Source: Candidatus Bathyarchaeota archaeon
GTDB taxonomy: Archaea; Thermoproteota; Bathyarchaeia; Bathyarchaeales; Bathycorpusculaceae
NCBI GenBank assembly: GCA_023488905.1
Contig: JAMDCQ010000002.1
Coordinates: forward strand, 1-64,000
Length of the DNA stretch: 64,000 nucleotides
Direction: 5' to 3'
Shown: one piece after another, positions 36,214-44,639 of the stretch
Layout of the letters: each line of letters opens with the position of its first letter
Numbering within the stretch: position 1 is the stretch's first letter
The notes under the pieces: generated by a model
Database searches by the model: none
The model's input: only the letters and a program-made list of their open reading frames with translations
What the model was told of the DNA's origin: nothing
Made by a program: the position numbers and the translations under genes

Positions 36214-36954
36214 CTATGGCAGAAGGAGATTGTAATTGTTGATTGTATCTACTTCAATGGTGGCGTCTTTTATTATGCAGTCTAAAAGGTGTCCGCCAGC
36301 AGTCCTGTCATCAGTGATGAAGTGAACGTGGTAGCCTGCGTAGTCTACGCCACTCATGCTGGCAGGGAACCAGAAACCAACCGCCGTAGCTTGTGCATCT
36401 GTTAAATTGAAGACTGCCTGCGTTTTCAATGCTTCTGTGATGTTTGGGTAGGGTTCCGTTTGTTTTTGTGGGCTGCGTGTTTCTGCCCAATCGAAGGTTC
36501 CGCTCACTTTTATCCCATATATTACATCCTTGGACGTATCAATTTGGCTGTCTAGGTAGGTTTTTAGTTGAGTAAAGTTGAGGCCTGCAACTGTGAAAGT
36601 TCTGTCAGCTTCAAAATAGGTGATTGTGGCGTATGGGGCTGTTTGGGTTAGCTCGGCTTTTCTTGGGATGCCTGTGCTTGGAATCTGATAGAATACCCCG
36701 TCTAAGGCGATCATTTCTCCGTCTAAGCCATCGAAGGTGCCGATACCGAAGTCACCATGCTTCTCCAACTCGCTGTAGGGCATTACGCCCGCGTATTTGC
36801 CCGTTGAGAAGGTATTGAATGCCGCTAACTGAAACAGCGTATCCTTATCTGGAGTGGTACCTGAATTAGTTTGATATTGCCACCCAAAGATTGCACTGCA
36901 TGCGATTACGATAATTAATGCTGATGTTATGAGCCATTTGCTCTTCAAAGCCAT
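36214..36954 (-). CDS. budA: Membrane-anchored alpha-acetolactate decarboxylase
   Basis: The enzyme converts acetolactate to acetoin. The 246-residue protein has LFQLAAFNTFSTGKYAGVMPYSEL at the start of the domain, then FGIGTFDGLDGEMIALDG, and the zinc-site YHVHFITDDRTAGGHLLD with three histidines. Residues 6-25 form a hydrophobic signal or anchor segment, so it probably acts outside the membrane, as secreted bacterial homologues do. No acetolactate synthase gene is nearby. Confidence 0.88.
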   Translation of the reverse strand: MALKSKWLITSALIIVIACSAIFGWQYQTNSGTTPDKDTLFQLAAFNTFSTGKYAGVMPYSELEKHGDFGIGTFDGLDGEMIALDGVFYQIPSTGIPRKAELTQTAPYATITYFEADRTFTVAGLNFTQLKTYLDSQIDTSKDVIYGIKVSGTFDWAETRSPQKQTEPYPNITEALKTQAVFNLTDAQATAVGFWFPASMSGVDYAGYHVHFITDDRTAGGHLLDCIIKDATIEVDTINNYNLLLP

Positions 36955-37082
36955 TTTTGGTCACTCAGCAAGCGAGATACGCATTGATGAGTAAAAAGTT
37001 TTCAGCTTACTCCGAGAAGGGGTAATGAAATTTTGCTAAAAATAAAAAATAAATGTGAAGGCTCAAGAAGGCTTAGGCTAGT

Positions 37083-37178
37083 TTAGCTGGTCTGTGTTTT
37101 GCTGCCTTTTGCTTTTTTGGCCTTTCTCTTTTCGTCTTTCTCTTTCTTAGTTAAGGGTTTGCTTTGTTTGCTGGGCAT
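37083..37178 (-). CDS. Possible Lys-rich micropeptide (31 aa)
   Basis: A 31-codon frame starts MPSKQSKPLTKKEKDEKR and is about one-third lysine. It is in the gap between budA and the TFS gene, on their strand. Highly basic short proteins of this kind occur in archaea near translation or transcription genes. No clear ribosome-binding site is present, and chance cannot be ruled out. Confidence 0.35.
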   Translation of the reverse strand: MPSKQSKPLTKKEKDEKRKAKKAKGSKTQTS

Positions 37179-37255
37179 GGATGTTCATCTAGGTTAAGTT
37201 TTATACATGTTATGCTTTTAATATCTTTCGAAAGATACAGGTAAATAAGCGGTTT

Positions 37256-37594
37256 TTAGGCGTATTCTCTAAAGGTATGACCGCATTTTGTACAACGCAT
37301 GAACTGTGTCATGGCTTCGTCGCCGCCACGTGTCTGAACCATCCAGACGTAGACTTCGTCGTTTCCGCATTTGTCGCATAGCTTCTTGATTTTAGTCATG
37401 GTGTTTACTTCGTCATTTTGGCCAATAACAGTCATGAACGCTTTAGGTTTAGGTTGGAGGACTGCGCCTGTTGTTGCTCTTTTATCTAGCGGTTGCTTAG
37501 TATAGTTGCATTTTGCGCAGCAAAGCACAAAGGCGTTGCCTACGCCAGTTTTTTTGGGCTCCAAACGGGAACCGCAATTGGGACAAAATTCCAA
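37256..37594 (-). CDS. tfs: Transcription factor S
   Basis: TFS rescues backtracked RNA polymerase by stimulating transcript cleavage. The 112-residue protein has an N-terminal ribbon (CPNCG...CCAKC) and a C-terminal TFIIS-type ribbon (CDKCGN...CTKCGHTFREY). Between the cysteine pairs of the second is QTRGGDEAMTQFMRC with the catalytic Asp-Glu pair. Length and both ribbons are typical. Confidence 0.93.
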   Translation of the reverse strand: MEFCPNCGSRLEPKKTGVGNAFVLCCAKCNYTKQPLDKRATTGAVLQPKPKAFMTVIGQNDEVNTMTKIKKLCDKCGNDEVYVWMVQTRGGDEAMTQFMRCTKCGHTFREYA

Positions 37595-37735
37595 GTTATA
37601 GAATCCCTCTCTTTATTCTCCCATAGTGTTAACTAATTAGATATAAGGATTCTTTTTCAGAAATACATAGATTCTGGCAAAAACGCACGCAATACCATTT
37701 TAACCTCTCTTAGAAACATAAGCAGGGGATACACA

Positions 37736-38395
37736 TTGAGTACTGAGGATACATCGAAGAGTGAATGGCAAACCAAAAAGCATGCATTCAAGTATTTGTC
37801 TAGAGCACACAAGCTGCCGCACAGAACTGAAGGCGAAAGGGTTCTACTAGAACAGATACCTCAAGGTGTTGAGCGCGTTTTGGATTTAGGTGCTGGTGAT
37901 GGTAGGTTACTTTCACTTGTTCTTGCCATCAATCCCCAAATCAAGGAGGGGGTGGTTCTGGATTTCTCCGACCCGATGTTAATCCGCGCGAAAAGTCGAT
38001 TCCAAGATGACAAGCGAGTCAGAATAGTCAGGCATGACTTTAGCCTGCCGCTTCCCAAGGATTTAGGGTGTTTTGACGCTATAGTTTCAAGTTTAGCGAT
38101 ACACCACTTGACCCATGAAAGAAAGAGGCAACTCTACACTGAGGTATTCAATCACCTAAACCCAGGCGGCATCTTCTGTAACTTTGAGCATGTATCTTCA
38201 GCTACTGAGCGGTTGCATCGTAAGTTCTTTTTAGCGATTGGGCAGATGCCTGAATCTGAGGATCCCTCTAACAAGCTTTTGGATGTGGAAACGCAGTTGG
38301 GGTGGCTTAGGGAGATTGGGTTTGTGGATGTGGATTGCTACTGGAAATGGCTTGAGATAGCTCTCTTGGCAGGCTTCAAACCCACTGTTTGCTAG
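37736..38395 (+). CDS. Class I SAM-dependent methyltransferase
   Basis: The 219-residue protein has motif I VLDLGAGDGRLLSL near residue 45, an acidic strand VVLDFSDPM, and the post-I segment FDAIVSSLAIHHL. These define a Rossmann-fold methyltransferase of the small-molecule type. The start is a TTG at 37736. The substrate is not evident, and the gene seems to stand alone. Confidence 0.82.
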   Translation: MSTEDTSKSEWQTKKHAFKYLSRAHKLPHRTEGERVLLEQIPQGVERVLDLGAGDGRLLSLVLAINPQIKEGVVLDFSDPMLIRAKSRFQDDKRVRIVRHDFSLPLPKDLGCFDAIVSSLAIHHLTHERKRQLYTEVFNHLNPGGIFCNFEHVSSATERLHRKFFLAIGQMPESEDPSNKLLDVETQLGWLREIGFVDVDCYWKWLEIALLAGFKPTVC

Positions 38396-38670
38396 TTTAT
38401 TTATAGATTTTTGTTTATTTTCGTGCTCGGCAGCTCTTGCTTTGCTCTTTTATTATATAAATGGGAGTGCCTATTCAAATTCTGAATGTAAATTGTCCAT
38501 GGCTGCTAAGCAACACTGTTTTGCCTCTTAACTGTCAAATTGCACCTTAGCAGTTATCGGCTTACGCCTACATTTTTCACTATTCAAAAATAGATCAAAA
38601 AATCCCGCCCCTTCTCGGGGTTGAAAGACATTAAATGCATAATGCGCTAATCTAGAATCAGTGAATAAAC

Positions 38671-39069
38671 ATGTCTCATGAAACACCCCCACCACCCCCA
38701 CCATCACAATCTGGTGACAGATTAAGCACCATACGAACATACATGCTAATAGCGTTCATATTCTCGCTGCTGTTCATGATCGTTTGGATAGGTGCTGCCC
38801 TCTGGACTATAGCCGCTTTCGCAACCCTTGCAGTTTTTGGACTCGCCTTCTTCGTTCTACTCCCAGCAATTGTCTATCTTGTGCTCTTTGCGGTTTCAGT
38901 TATTGTTTTTCTAAGAATCTGGAAAATGTACAAAGCAGCCAACGCAGGCGACATCGCAACACTAAAAGCAACAAGCAACATGATGTGGGCAATACTGGCG
39001 CTTATCTTTGCTGGCGTAATTCCAGGCATTATGCTGATAATCGCTGACGGTCCAATCAAGCAACTCTAA
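38671..39069 (+). CDS. Small membrane protein with a proline-rich N terminus
   Basis: The 132-residue protein begins MSHETPPPPPPSQSGDR and has three membrane segments, about 24-45, 47-83 (possibly two short helices) and 106-127. The last is bounded by KATSNMMW and ADGPIKQL. The layout recalls archaeal DUF4064-like proteins, but this is not firm. An in-frame TATA-driven transcript is plausible (TTATTATATAAA near 38450). Confidence 0.6.
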   Translation: MSHETPPPPPPSQSGDRLSTIRTYMLIAFIFSLLFMIVWIGAALWTIAAFATLAVFGLAFFVLLPAIVYLVLFAVSVIVFLRIWKMYKAANAGDIATLKATSNMMWAILALIFAGVIPGIMLIIADGPIKQL

Positions 39070-39147
39070 ACTGCCTAAATCAACTCAACTTTTTTCCTTT
39101 TTTCTTTAGTAAAAAAATCTTTGATAAAAAATAGGAAACCAAATTTT

Positions 39148-39477
39148 TTAGGCTTCTTTTTGCTCTGTTAGCCACTTAGTAAATTGTTCTTCCCTTAGCC
39201 CCGTTCCTAGTCGTGCATCTAATCGGTCTCGTATTTTGCCTCCTTCAAAGAGAATCACGGTTGGTACCGCTGAGATATCGTATTCTTCCCAGAGGGGGTT
39301 GTCGTCGTCTTCTAAAAGAACATGGACCAAGTTGAATTTGCCTCCGGCAGTTTTCTTTTCGAAGAACGGAACAAACCGCATGCAGTAGGGGCACCAAGAC
39401 GAGTAAAACAGCGCTAAAACCGTTTTGTTCTGGGTTAAGTGGGCGTCGAGGTCATGTTTGCTGGAGACTTTAATCAT
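39148..39477 (-). CDS. Thioredoxin-family protein
   Basis: The 109-residue protein has a thioredoxin fold with the active site WCPYC and the cis-proline segment AVPTVILFEGG. It starts at ATG 39477, with AAGG seven bases upstream. An in-frame ATG at 39483 and a longer open frame to 39576 are less likely. The CPYC pair is more like glutaredoxins than CGPC thioredoxins. It probably reduces disulfides in the cytoplasm. Confidence 0.85.
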   Translation of the reverse strand: MIKVSSKHDLDAHLTQNKTVLALFYSSWCPYCMRFVPFFEKKTAGGKFNLVHVLLEDDDNPLWEEYDISAVPTVILFEGGKIRDRLDARLGTGLREEQFTKWLTEQKEA

Positions 39478-39577
39478 AAGCATCCTTAAAGTTAAGCCCA
39501 ATTTGGGTTTCATAAACCCTTTGCTTTTGATGCAACAACTAAAATAACCCAGCCCACACAGAATAAGCAGAAACACT

Positions 39578-40297
39578 TTGAAACCTAAAAGTTACAGACG
39601 CGGCTACCCCGTCGCCGTCCTCATCGGAGTCGAAGTAGACCACGCTGCACTCTGGCAAATTTACAGTCAAGTGGCCAAACCCCAACAGACCATACCGCTC
39701 ACCGATAGACGCGACCAAAAAGCCCTCTATAACTTCCACGAAAACATAATCAACGCATTGCGCCCCACTTTCAAAGAAGGAGTGCGGAGCATTATAATCG
39801 CCTCTCCGCCAAGAACTAACTATGCACAAGAACTTCAGATGCACATAAGTGGCCATCACTCTTGGCTTACCTCAGGAAACAACAAAGCATCCATCGCCAT
39901 TATTTCGGGTTCAGCCAGCACGGCACCGCAAATCGCAGCCTTGACTCAAAAAGCCGTCTTCAAAGAGTTAATCCAAGAAAACGCTCAGCAGGAAACCGAA
40001 AACCTCCTGGAAATCCTCGAAAAACGCCTCAATGCTCCCGGCAATCTGGTGCTTTTCTCGTTGCAGGAAACTGAAACATTCATCCTAAACCCGCAGACAC
40101 CAGGTAAACCTCAGCCTGAATATCTCCTGTTGACTAATGAGTACCTATCGAGCAGCCGCCAAAAATATCGCGTGAACAGATTAATGCAGGTGGCCCAAAA
40201 CAAAAAAATTAAAAACCGAGTAATCGACGCTGAATCCAAAGCTGGAGCCCGTTTGACGCAGTTGGGCGGTCTTGTTTGCTTGGCAAAACGTGACTAA
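39578..40297 (+). CDS. eRF1/Vms1-like protein of unknown role
   Basis: The 239-residue protein looks like the central and C-terminal domains of the eRF1/Pelota/Vms1 group. VAVLIGVEVDHAALWQIY and IIIASPPRTNYAQEL suit domain 2. The last 40 residues (NRLMQVAQNKKIKNRVI, then ARLTQLGGLVCL) suit the L7Ae-like domain 3. No GGQ motif is present, so it is not a canonical release factor. A ribosome-rescue or tRNA-related role is a family inference. The start is TTG 39578. Confidence 0.65.
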   Translation: MKPKSYRRGYPVAVLIGVEVDHAALWQIYSQVAKPQQTIPLTDRRDQKALYNFHENIINALRPTFKEGVRSIIIASPPRTNYAQELQMHISGHHSWLTSGNNKASIAIISGSASTAPQIAALTQKAVFKELIQENAQQETENLLEILEKRLNAPGNLVLFSLQETETFILNPQTPGKPQPEYLLLTNEYLSSSRQKYRVNRLMQVAQNKKIKNRVIDAESKAGARLTQLGGLVCLAKRD

Positions 40298-41022
40298 AGG
40301 AAACCTTCCCGCTTTAGGTCCGCAACAGATATTTTGCCTGTGTGGAGTGCTGTGGCAATTAAAACGCCTGATGCACCTAACGTTTTTAATTCGACTAAAT
40401 CTTGGATGCCCCTGACGCCCCCGCCAACATAAACCTCCAAACCCAAATCAAGGGCTGCTTTTAGGAAAGCCATGTTAACCCCCTCACCGCTGCCCACCCG
40501 CGCCAAATCCAAAACAATAACCTGCCTAACGCCCATGCCTTTGAACTCTTCCAAAAGGCATATTGGATCGGGGTAGTCGTCAAACTCGGGTTTAGCCAGC
40601 ACCCTGTCGCCCTTCAAGTCTAAGCTAATCATTATTCGGTCGCCGTCGAACTGCCTGAGTGCGTCTGCTATGAAGGTTTTAGACGTTACGGTTTCGGTGC
40701 CGATCACGAGTTTGGAGACGCCTGTTTCGAGGAGTTGCTGCGCTCTGTTGAGGCTGGTTATTCCCGCGTCAACCATCAAATTGAGCCCAGACCCTTCGAC
40801 TATGCCCTTGAGTATAGAGAAGCCAGATGAGCAGTCAACTATGGCGTCCAAATCAGCAACATAGAGTTCGCTAAAACCCTGTGCTTTGAATGACTGGGCA
40901 ACTTCAAGGGGTATGGCTGATTTTGTGATGATGCTTTGAATTGGTTGGTACTGGCTACGTAAGCCTCTGACGGCGTGAACTGCAACTCCGTTTAGGATGT
41001 CAATTACTGGAATAACCTTCAC
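40294..41022 (-). CDS. HisA/HisF-related TIM-barrel protein
   Basis: The 242-residue protein has the HisA-like start VKVIPVIDILNGVAVHAVRG, an LYVADLDAI strand, MVDAGITS and the C-terminal phosphate loop VGGGVRG and GASGVLIATALH. It belongs to the archaeal HisA/HisF-related group, not to true histidine biosynthesis, since no his genes are near. GTG 41022 aligns with the usual N terminus. It is divergent from the mfn operon, which hints at a role in cofactor synthesis; that link is inference from position. Confidence 0.78.
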   Translation of the reverse strand: MKVIPVIDILNGVAVHAVRGLRSQYQPIQSIITKSAIPLEVAQSFKAQGFSELYVADLDAIVDCSSGFSILKGIVEGSGLNLMVDAGITSLNRAQQLLETGVSKLVIGTETVTSKTFIADALRQFDGDRIMISLDLKGDRVLAKPEFDDYPDPICLLEEFKGMGVRQVIVLDLARVGSGEGVNMAFLKAALDLGLEVYVGGGVRGIQDLVELKTLGASGVLIATALHTGKISVADLKREGFL

Positions 41023-41120
41023 GCTTAAACCCACCTCAATTGAGTCGTACACCTAAAAAAACGTAGCCATACGGCGACGGGACATAATTGAGGCCTACCT
41101 GAGAGGGGTGGTTGGTTTTT

Positions 41121-41450
41121 GCCTTTAAATAACAGTAGATCAAAAAGTGAGGTTTGTTTGGCGGTCTGGTTGGGTTGTTTGGTTCTTGTGGAAGAAATAA
41201 GCAGTCGATACATGGTTTCACATGCACATGGCGGCGGTTTCAACATGGCGCTATGTTGTTCTTGTGGAAAAAATCCCACAGCCCACACCGAAACAGAAGC
41301 AGAAAACCGTTGCAAACCCAAAAAGCAACCGCACTCAACTGCCGCCGTGTGGTGTGCCGTAAACCGCCGCACCCACATAAAGAGTACAGAACAAACTTTT
41401 GATCTACTGATAAGGGAGGGGAGGTAGACACTGAGACGTCGCGTGAATAT
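41121..41450 (+). repeat. Alpha repeat interrupted by an inserted element
   Basis: The left part GCCTTTAAATAA is at 41121-41132 and the right part ATAAGGGAGGGGAGGT starts at 41410, followed by the GTCGCGTG tail. Removing 41133-41413 rebuilds the alpha motif as seen uninterrupted at 24916 and 50139. Confidence 0.8.
41133..41409 (+). mobile_element. 277-base non-autonomous transposable element (MITE-like)
   Basis: The left end begins CAGTAGATCAAAAAGT and the right end, read on the other strand, begins CAGTAGATCAAAAGTT. That is a 13-base perfect terminal inverted repeat extended by a one-base gap. ATAA directly flanks both ends (41129-41132 and 41410-41413), as a 4-base target duplication. The host repeat has a single ATAA at this point in its uninterrupted copies. 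There is no transposase frame inside, so the element would need an enzyme from elsewhere. Overlapping short frames inside are probably not genes. Confidence 0.82.
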
Positions 41451-41534
41451 AGCATTTCTGTCACAGCTAAATAAAAATTCAGAGACCAAAAATACTGTGG
41501 GAAAACTTTAAAGCCTTCAACAAGCCGCATCATT

Positions 41535-42266
41535 GTGATACCCTTGAAGCTCCTCATCAGCCCCACAAACCCAACCGAAGCACTCGAAGCCATCGCTGGA
41601 GGAGCAGACATAATCGACGTCAAGAACCCCAAAGAAGGCGCACTCGGAGCCAATTATCCGTGGGTTATCAGAAAAATCAGGGAACAGACGCCGAAGGGCA
41701 TAGAGGTCAGCTGCACGTTGGGCGATGTTCCAAACCTTCCGGGCTCCGTGTCGCTTGCAGCACATGGCGCGGCTTCGTTGGGGGTTGACTACGTTAAAGT
41801 TGGGCTTTACGGAGTAAAAACGCCGCGTGAAGCGGTTTTTCTACTAAAGCAAGTCAAGAGAGCCGCCAAAGAGTGTAACCCAAAAATCAAAGTCGTCGCC
41901 GCCGGCTACGCAGACGCAGAAAAAATCGGCACACTACTCCCCTCGCTTATACCGAAAATCGCCCACAACGCAGAGGTCGAAGTTGCGATGCTTGATACAG
42001 CCACCAAAGACGGCACAACCCTCTTTGACCACCAAACCCCCGAACACCTCAAAGCCTTCGTTGATGCCTCACACGGTTTCGGTTTGTCTGCGGCGTTGGC
42101 GGGGGCACTGCGAAAACAGGATTTACCCACGGTTTACGGTTTAGGCGCTGACATAGCAGGGTTAAGAGGAGCCGCATGCACAGGCAACGACCGCAACAAG
42201 GGACAAGTTACCCGTGAACTCGTGGCGGAATTGGCAAAAGCCGTAAAGCAGGCGAAGAGGTTTTGA
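41535..42266 (+). CDS. mfnB: (5-formylfuran-3-yl)methyl phosphate synthase
   Basis: MfnB joins two glyceraldehyde-3-phosphate molecules to make the furan ring of methanofuran. The 243-residue TIM-barrel protein has the family start LKLLISPTNPTEALEAIAGGADIIDVKNPKEGALGA, where the Lys of DVKNPKEG is in the active site, and later AMLDTATKDG. The start is GTG 41535 (TTG 41544 also possible). It is the first gene of the mfnB-A-D-F-E operon. Confidence 0.93.
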   Translation: MIPLKLLISPTNPTEALEAIAGGADIIDVKNPKEGALGANYPWVIRKIREQTPKGIEVSCTLGDVPNLPGSVSLAAHGAASLGVDYVKVGLYGVKTPREAVFLLKQVKRAAKECNPKIKVVAAGYADAEKIGTLLPSLIPKIAHNAEVEVAMLDTATKDGTTLFDHQTPEHLKAFVDASHGFGLSAALAGALRKQDLPTVYGLGADIAGLRGAACTGNDRNKGQVTRELVAELAKAVKQAKRF

Positions 42267-43405
42267 GCTTGCAGCAGAAAAGCTCCAGCCCTAAAGATGT
42301 CCTTGCGGAACTCAAAAAGCAACGCGCCCTTGACCAGAAGTATCGGGATGGGCGAATTCTCTGTTCCATGTGCACCACGCCTCATCCTGTAGCTAAAAAA
42401 GCGTTCGATCTCTTTTTTGAATCAAACCTTGGTGACAGCGGGCTTTTCCCAGTCGCCGCGCAGCTTGAGCGGGAAGTGGTTTCTCAACTGGCAAATCTAC
42501 TTGGCAGTGAGTCGGCTTGTGGCTTTATTGTTTCAGGCGGCACCGAAGCTAACCTGCTCGCAATCCTTGCTGCAAAAAACATGGCTAACAAGGAGAGACC
42601 TGAGGTTGTGCTGCCGCAATCTGCCCATTTTTCTTTCACAAAAATCTGCAACATGCTCAACATAAAACCCGTCTATGCGCCACTAGACGACGCTTATCGG
42701 GTTAAGCCAGCCGCGGTTGAAGCGTTCATTAACAGAAACACGGTTGCCATAGTCGGGACCGCTGGAACTCCCGAACTAGGTGCCATAGACCCCGTCGATG
42801 CACTCGCCAAGATTGCGTTACGGCATGATGTGCATTTGCATGTGGATGCGGCTTTCGGCGGCTTAGTTATCCCCTTCTTAGAAGGCACCAAACCCCCCTT
42901 TGACTTCTCTTTGGATGGAGTCAGGTCAGTGACGGTGGATCCGCATAAGATGGGGTTAGCTGCGATCCCCGCAGGCGGCATCTTCTTCCGCGACCAAAAA
43001 ACGCTTGACGCCATCAAAACCGAAACCCCTTACCTAACCGACAGCTACCAGTACACTTTCGTCGGCACCAGAACGGGCGCTTCGACGGCGTCAGCTTGGG
43101 CTGTTTTGAGAGTTTTAGGCAGAGAAGGCTTCCAAAAAATGGTGGCGCAATGCATGAAAAACACCCGCTATTTAACCAAAAACCTTGAGAAAGGGGGGTT
43201 TAGTCTTCTCTGTAAACCGACTCTTAATATCATCGGGTTCCGAGGCGAAAACACAAAGCACCTTGCCGACCAATTGCGGAATCGGGGATGGTTTGTTTCC
43301 TATGTTTCACGCTATGACTGTATAAGAATCGTCGTGATGCCCCATATCAGGCGCCGTGATGCGGTTGCTTTCATGCGGGACTTGAAAGCAGCGAGGACGG
43401 AGTAG
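42263..43405 (+). CDS. mfnA: L-tyrosine decarboxylase (MfnA)
   Basis: MfnA is a PLP enzyme that makes tyramine for methanofuran and may also make beta-alanine from aspartate. The 380-residue protein has the PLP-contact motif HVDAAFGG and the Schiff-base lysine in VDPHKMGL. SGGTEANLLAIL is the cofactor-phosphate segment. Its TTG start overlaps the mfnB stop by 4 bases, which shows translational coupling. Confidence 0.92.
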   Translation: MSLQQKSSSPKDVLAELKKQRALDQKYRDGRILCSMCTTPHPVAKKAFDLFFESNLGDSGLFPVAAQLEREVVSQLANLLGSESACGFIVSGGTEANLLAILAAKNMANKERPEVVLPQSAHFSFTKICNMLNIKPVYAPLDDAYRVKPAAVEAFINRNTVAIVGTAGTPELGAIDPVDALAKIALRHDVHLHVDAAFGGLVIPFLEGTKPPFDFSLDGVRSVTVDPHKMGLAAIPAGGIFFRDQKTLDAIKTETPYLTDSYQYTFVGTRTGASTASAWAVLRVLGREGFQKMVAQCMKNTRYLTKNLEKGGFSLLCKPTLNIIGFRGENTKHLADQLRNRGWFVSYVSRYDCIRIVVMPHIRRRDAVAFMRDLKAARTE

Positions 43406-43406
43406 C

Positions 43407-44630
43407 ATGAGGATTTTTGTTTACGAGCACGTTTCAGGCGGCGGACACGCAGGGCAACCGTTGCCAGCGGGTGTTTTGGCGGAAGGCTTCGCTATGCTGC
43501 GCTGTGTAGTCGCCGATTTTCGAGCAGCGGGACATGAGGTTACGGTTTTGCTGGATGAGCGACTCGCCAAGGTTGATGCCCCAACAGGCGCCAACTATAC
43601 CATGCAAGTGCTCTATGCGAATGAACCCAAAAAGTTCCTGCAAAACGCCGCAAAAAACTATGACGCATTCTATGTGATTGCACCCGAAACTGACCGCATC
43701 CTTGAGGACTTCGTGAAAACCGTCGAGGGAACTGGCAAAACCTCCCTGAATTGCGAATCGACCTCAATTGCGCAAGTGGCCGACAAGGCTGCCCTAATCG
43801 AAGCCTTACAGAAAAACGGTGCTGCAACACCCAAAACACTCGCGTTAAACGTCCACGACAAATCCTCTGCTATAGAGCAAAAAATCAAAGACGCGCTCTC
43901 GTACCCATTAATTTTCAAACCCTCAGACGGCACAAGCTGCAGCGGAATCAGCCTACTCAAAAGCCAAACAGAAATCGACGCCGCCCTCGCCAAAATCAAA
44001 ACGCAATCCACCAACCCCCAGTTCCTCGCCCAAGAATTCATCCAAGGCACACCTGCAAGCGTAAGCCTAATCTGCAACGGCAAAAAAGCCGCCGCAATCA
44101 GCCTAAACAAGCAACAAGTCAGCCTCGCCCAACCTAAAGGCGAATCGAGCTACCTTGGCGGCTGCGTCCCCCTCGACCACCCACTCAAGCAGGCTGCGTT
44201 CGGTTTGGCTGAGAAGGTGGTGGACGCGTTTTCGGGTTTGCGGGGTTATGTTGGGGTTGATGTTGTTTTAGGGGAAAAAGAGGTTTTTGTGCTCGATGTT
44301 AATGCGCGGTTGACGACTTCTTATGTGGGGTTGCGACAAGTCGCCGACTTCAATGTCGTAGAAGCAATCATTAACGCCGCAGTTAGTGGAAAACTTCCTG
44401 AGAAAACGAAAATGCGGGGTGCCGCTTGCTTCGAAAAAACCTCAACCCCAAAACCTGCAATAGGAGCCTATCGCCGAGCTATAAGAGTAAACGGGGTTGT
44501 TTCTCCACCGTTCCCCTTAACCGACTCCATAGACGCGGTGGCTTTAATCATGGGGTACGGCGACAATGCACAGGATGCCGCGGCGGGTTTAGAAGAAGCT
44601 AAAAAGAGCCTCAGCAGAATTACTGGTTGA
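43407..44630 (+). CDS. mfnD: Tyramine-L-glutamate ligase (MfnD)
   Basis: MfnD is an ATP-grasp ligase that couples glutamate to tyramine. The 407-residue protein starts MRIFVYEHVSGGG, the usual N terminus of the family. It has the ATP-grasp lysine region (YPLIFKPSDGTSCSGI) and the metal-binding end VFVLDVNARLTTSYVG. It begins one base after the mfnA stop. Confidence 0.9.
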   Translation: MRIFVYEHVSGGGHAGQPLPAGVLAEGFAMLRCVVADFRAAGHEVTVLLDERLAKVDAPTGANYTMQVLYANEPKKFLQNAAKNYDAFYVIAPETDRILEDFVKTVEGTGKTSLNCESTSIAQVADKAALIEALQKNGAATPKTLALNVHDKSSAIEQKIKDALSYPLIFKPSDGTSCSGISLLKSQTEIDAALAKIKTQSTNPQFLAQEFIQGTPASVSLICNGKKAAAISLNKQQVSLAQPKGESSYLGGCVPLDHPLKQAAFGLAEKVVDAFSGLRGYVGVDVVLGEKEVFVLDVNARLTTSYVGLRQVADFNVVEAIINAAVSGKLPEKTKMRGAACFEKTSTPKPAIGAYRRAIRVNGVVSPPFPLTDSIDAVALIMGYGDNAQDAAAGLEEAKKSLSRITG

Positions 44631-44639
44631 GATGAAACA

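Noticed and set aside
41025-41489. Open frames of 80-154 codons on both strands over the inserted element
   Set aside because: They overlap one another inside a repeat-type element, lack ribosome-binding sites and have low-complexity composition; none looks like a transposase.
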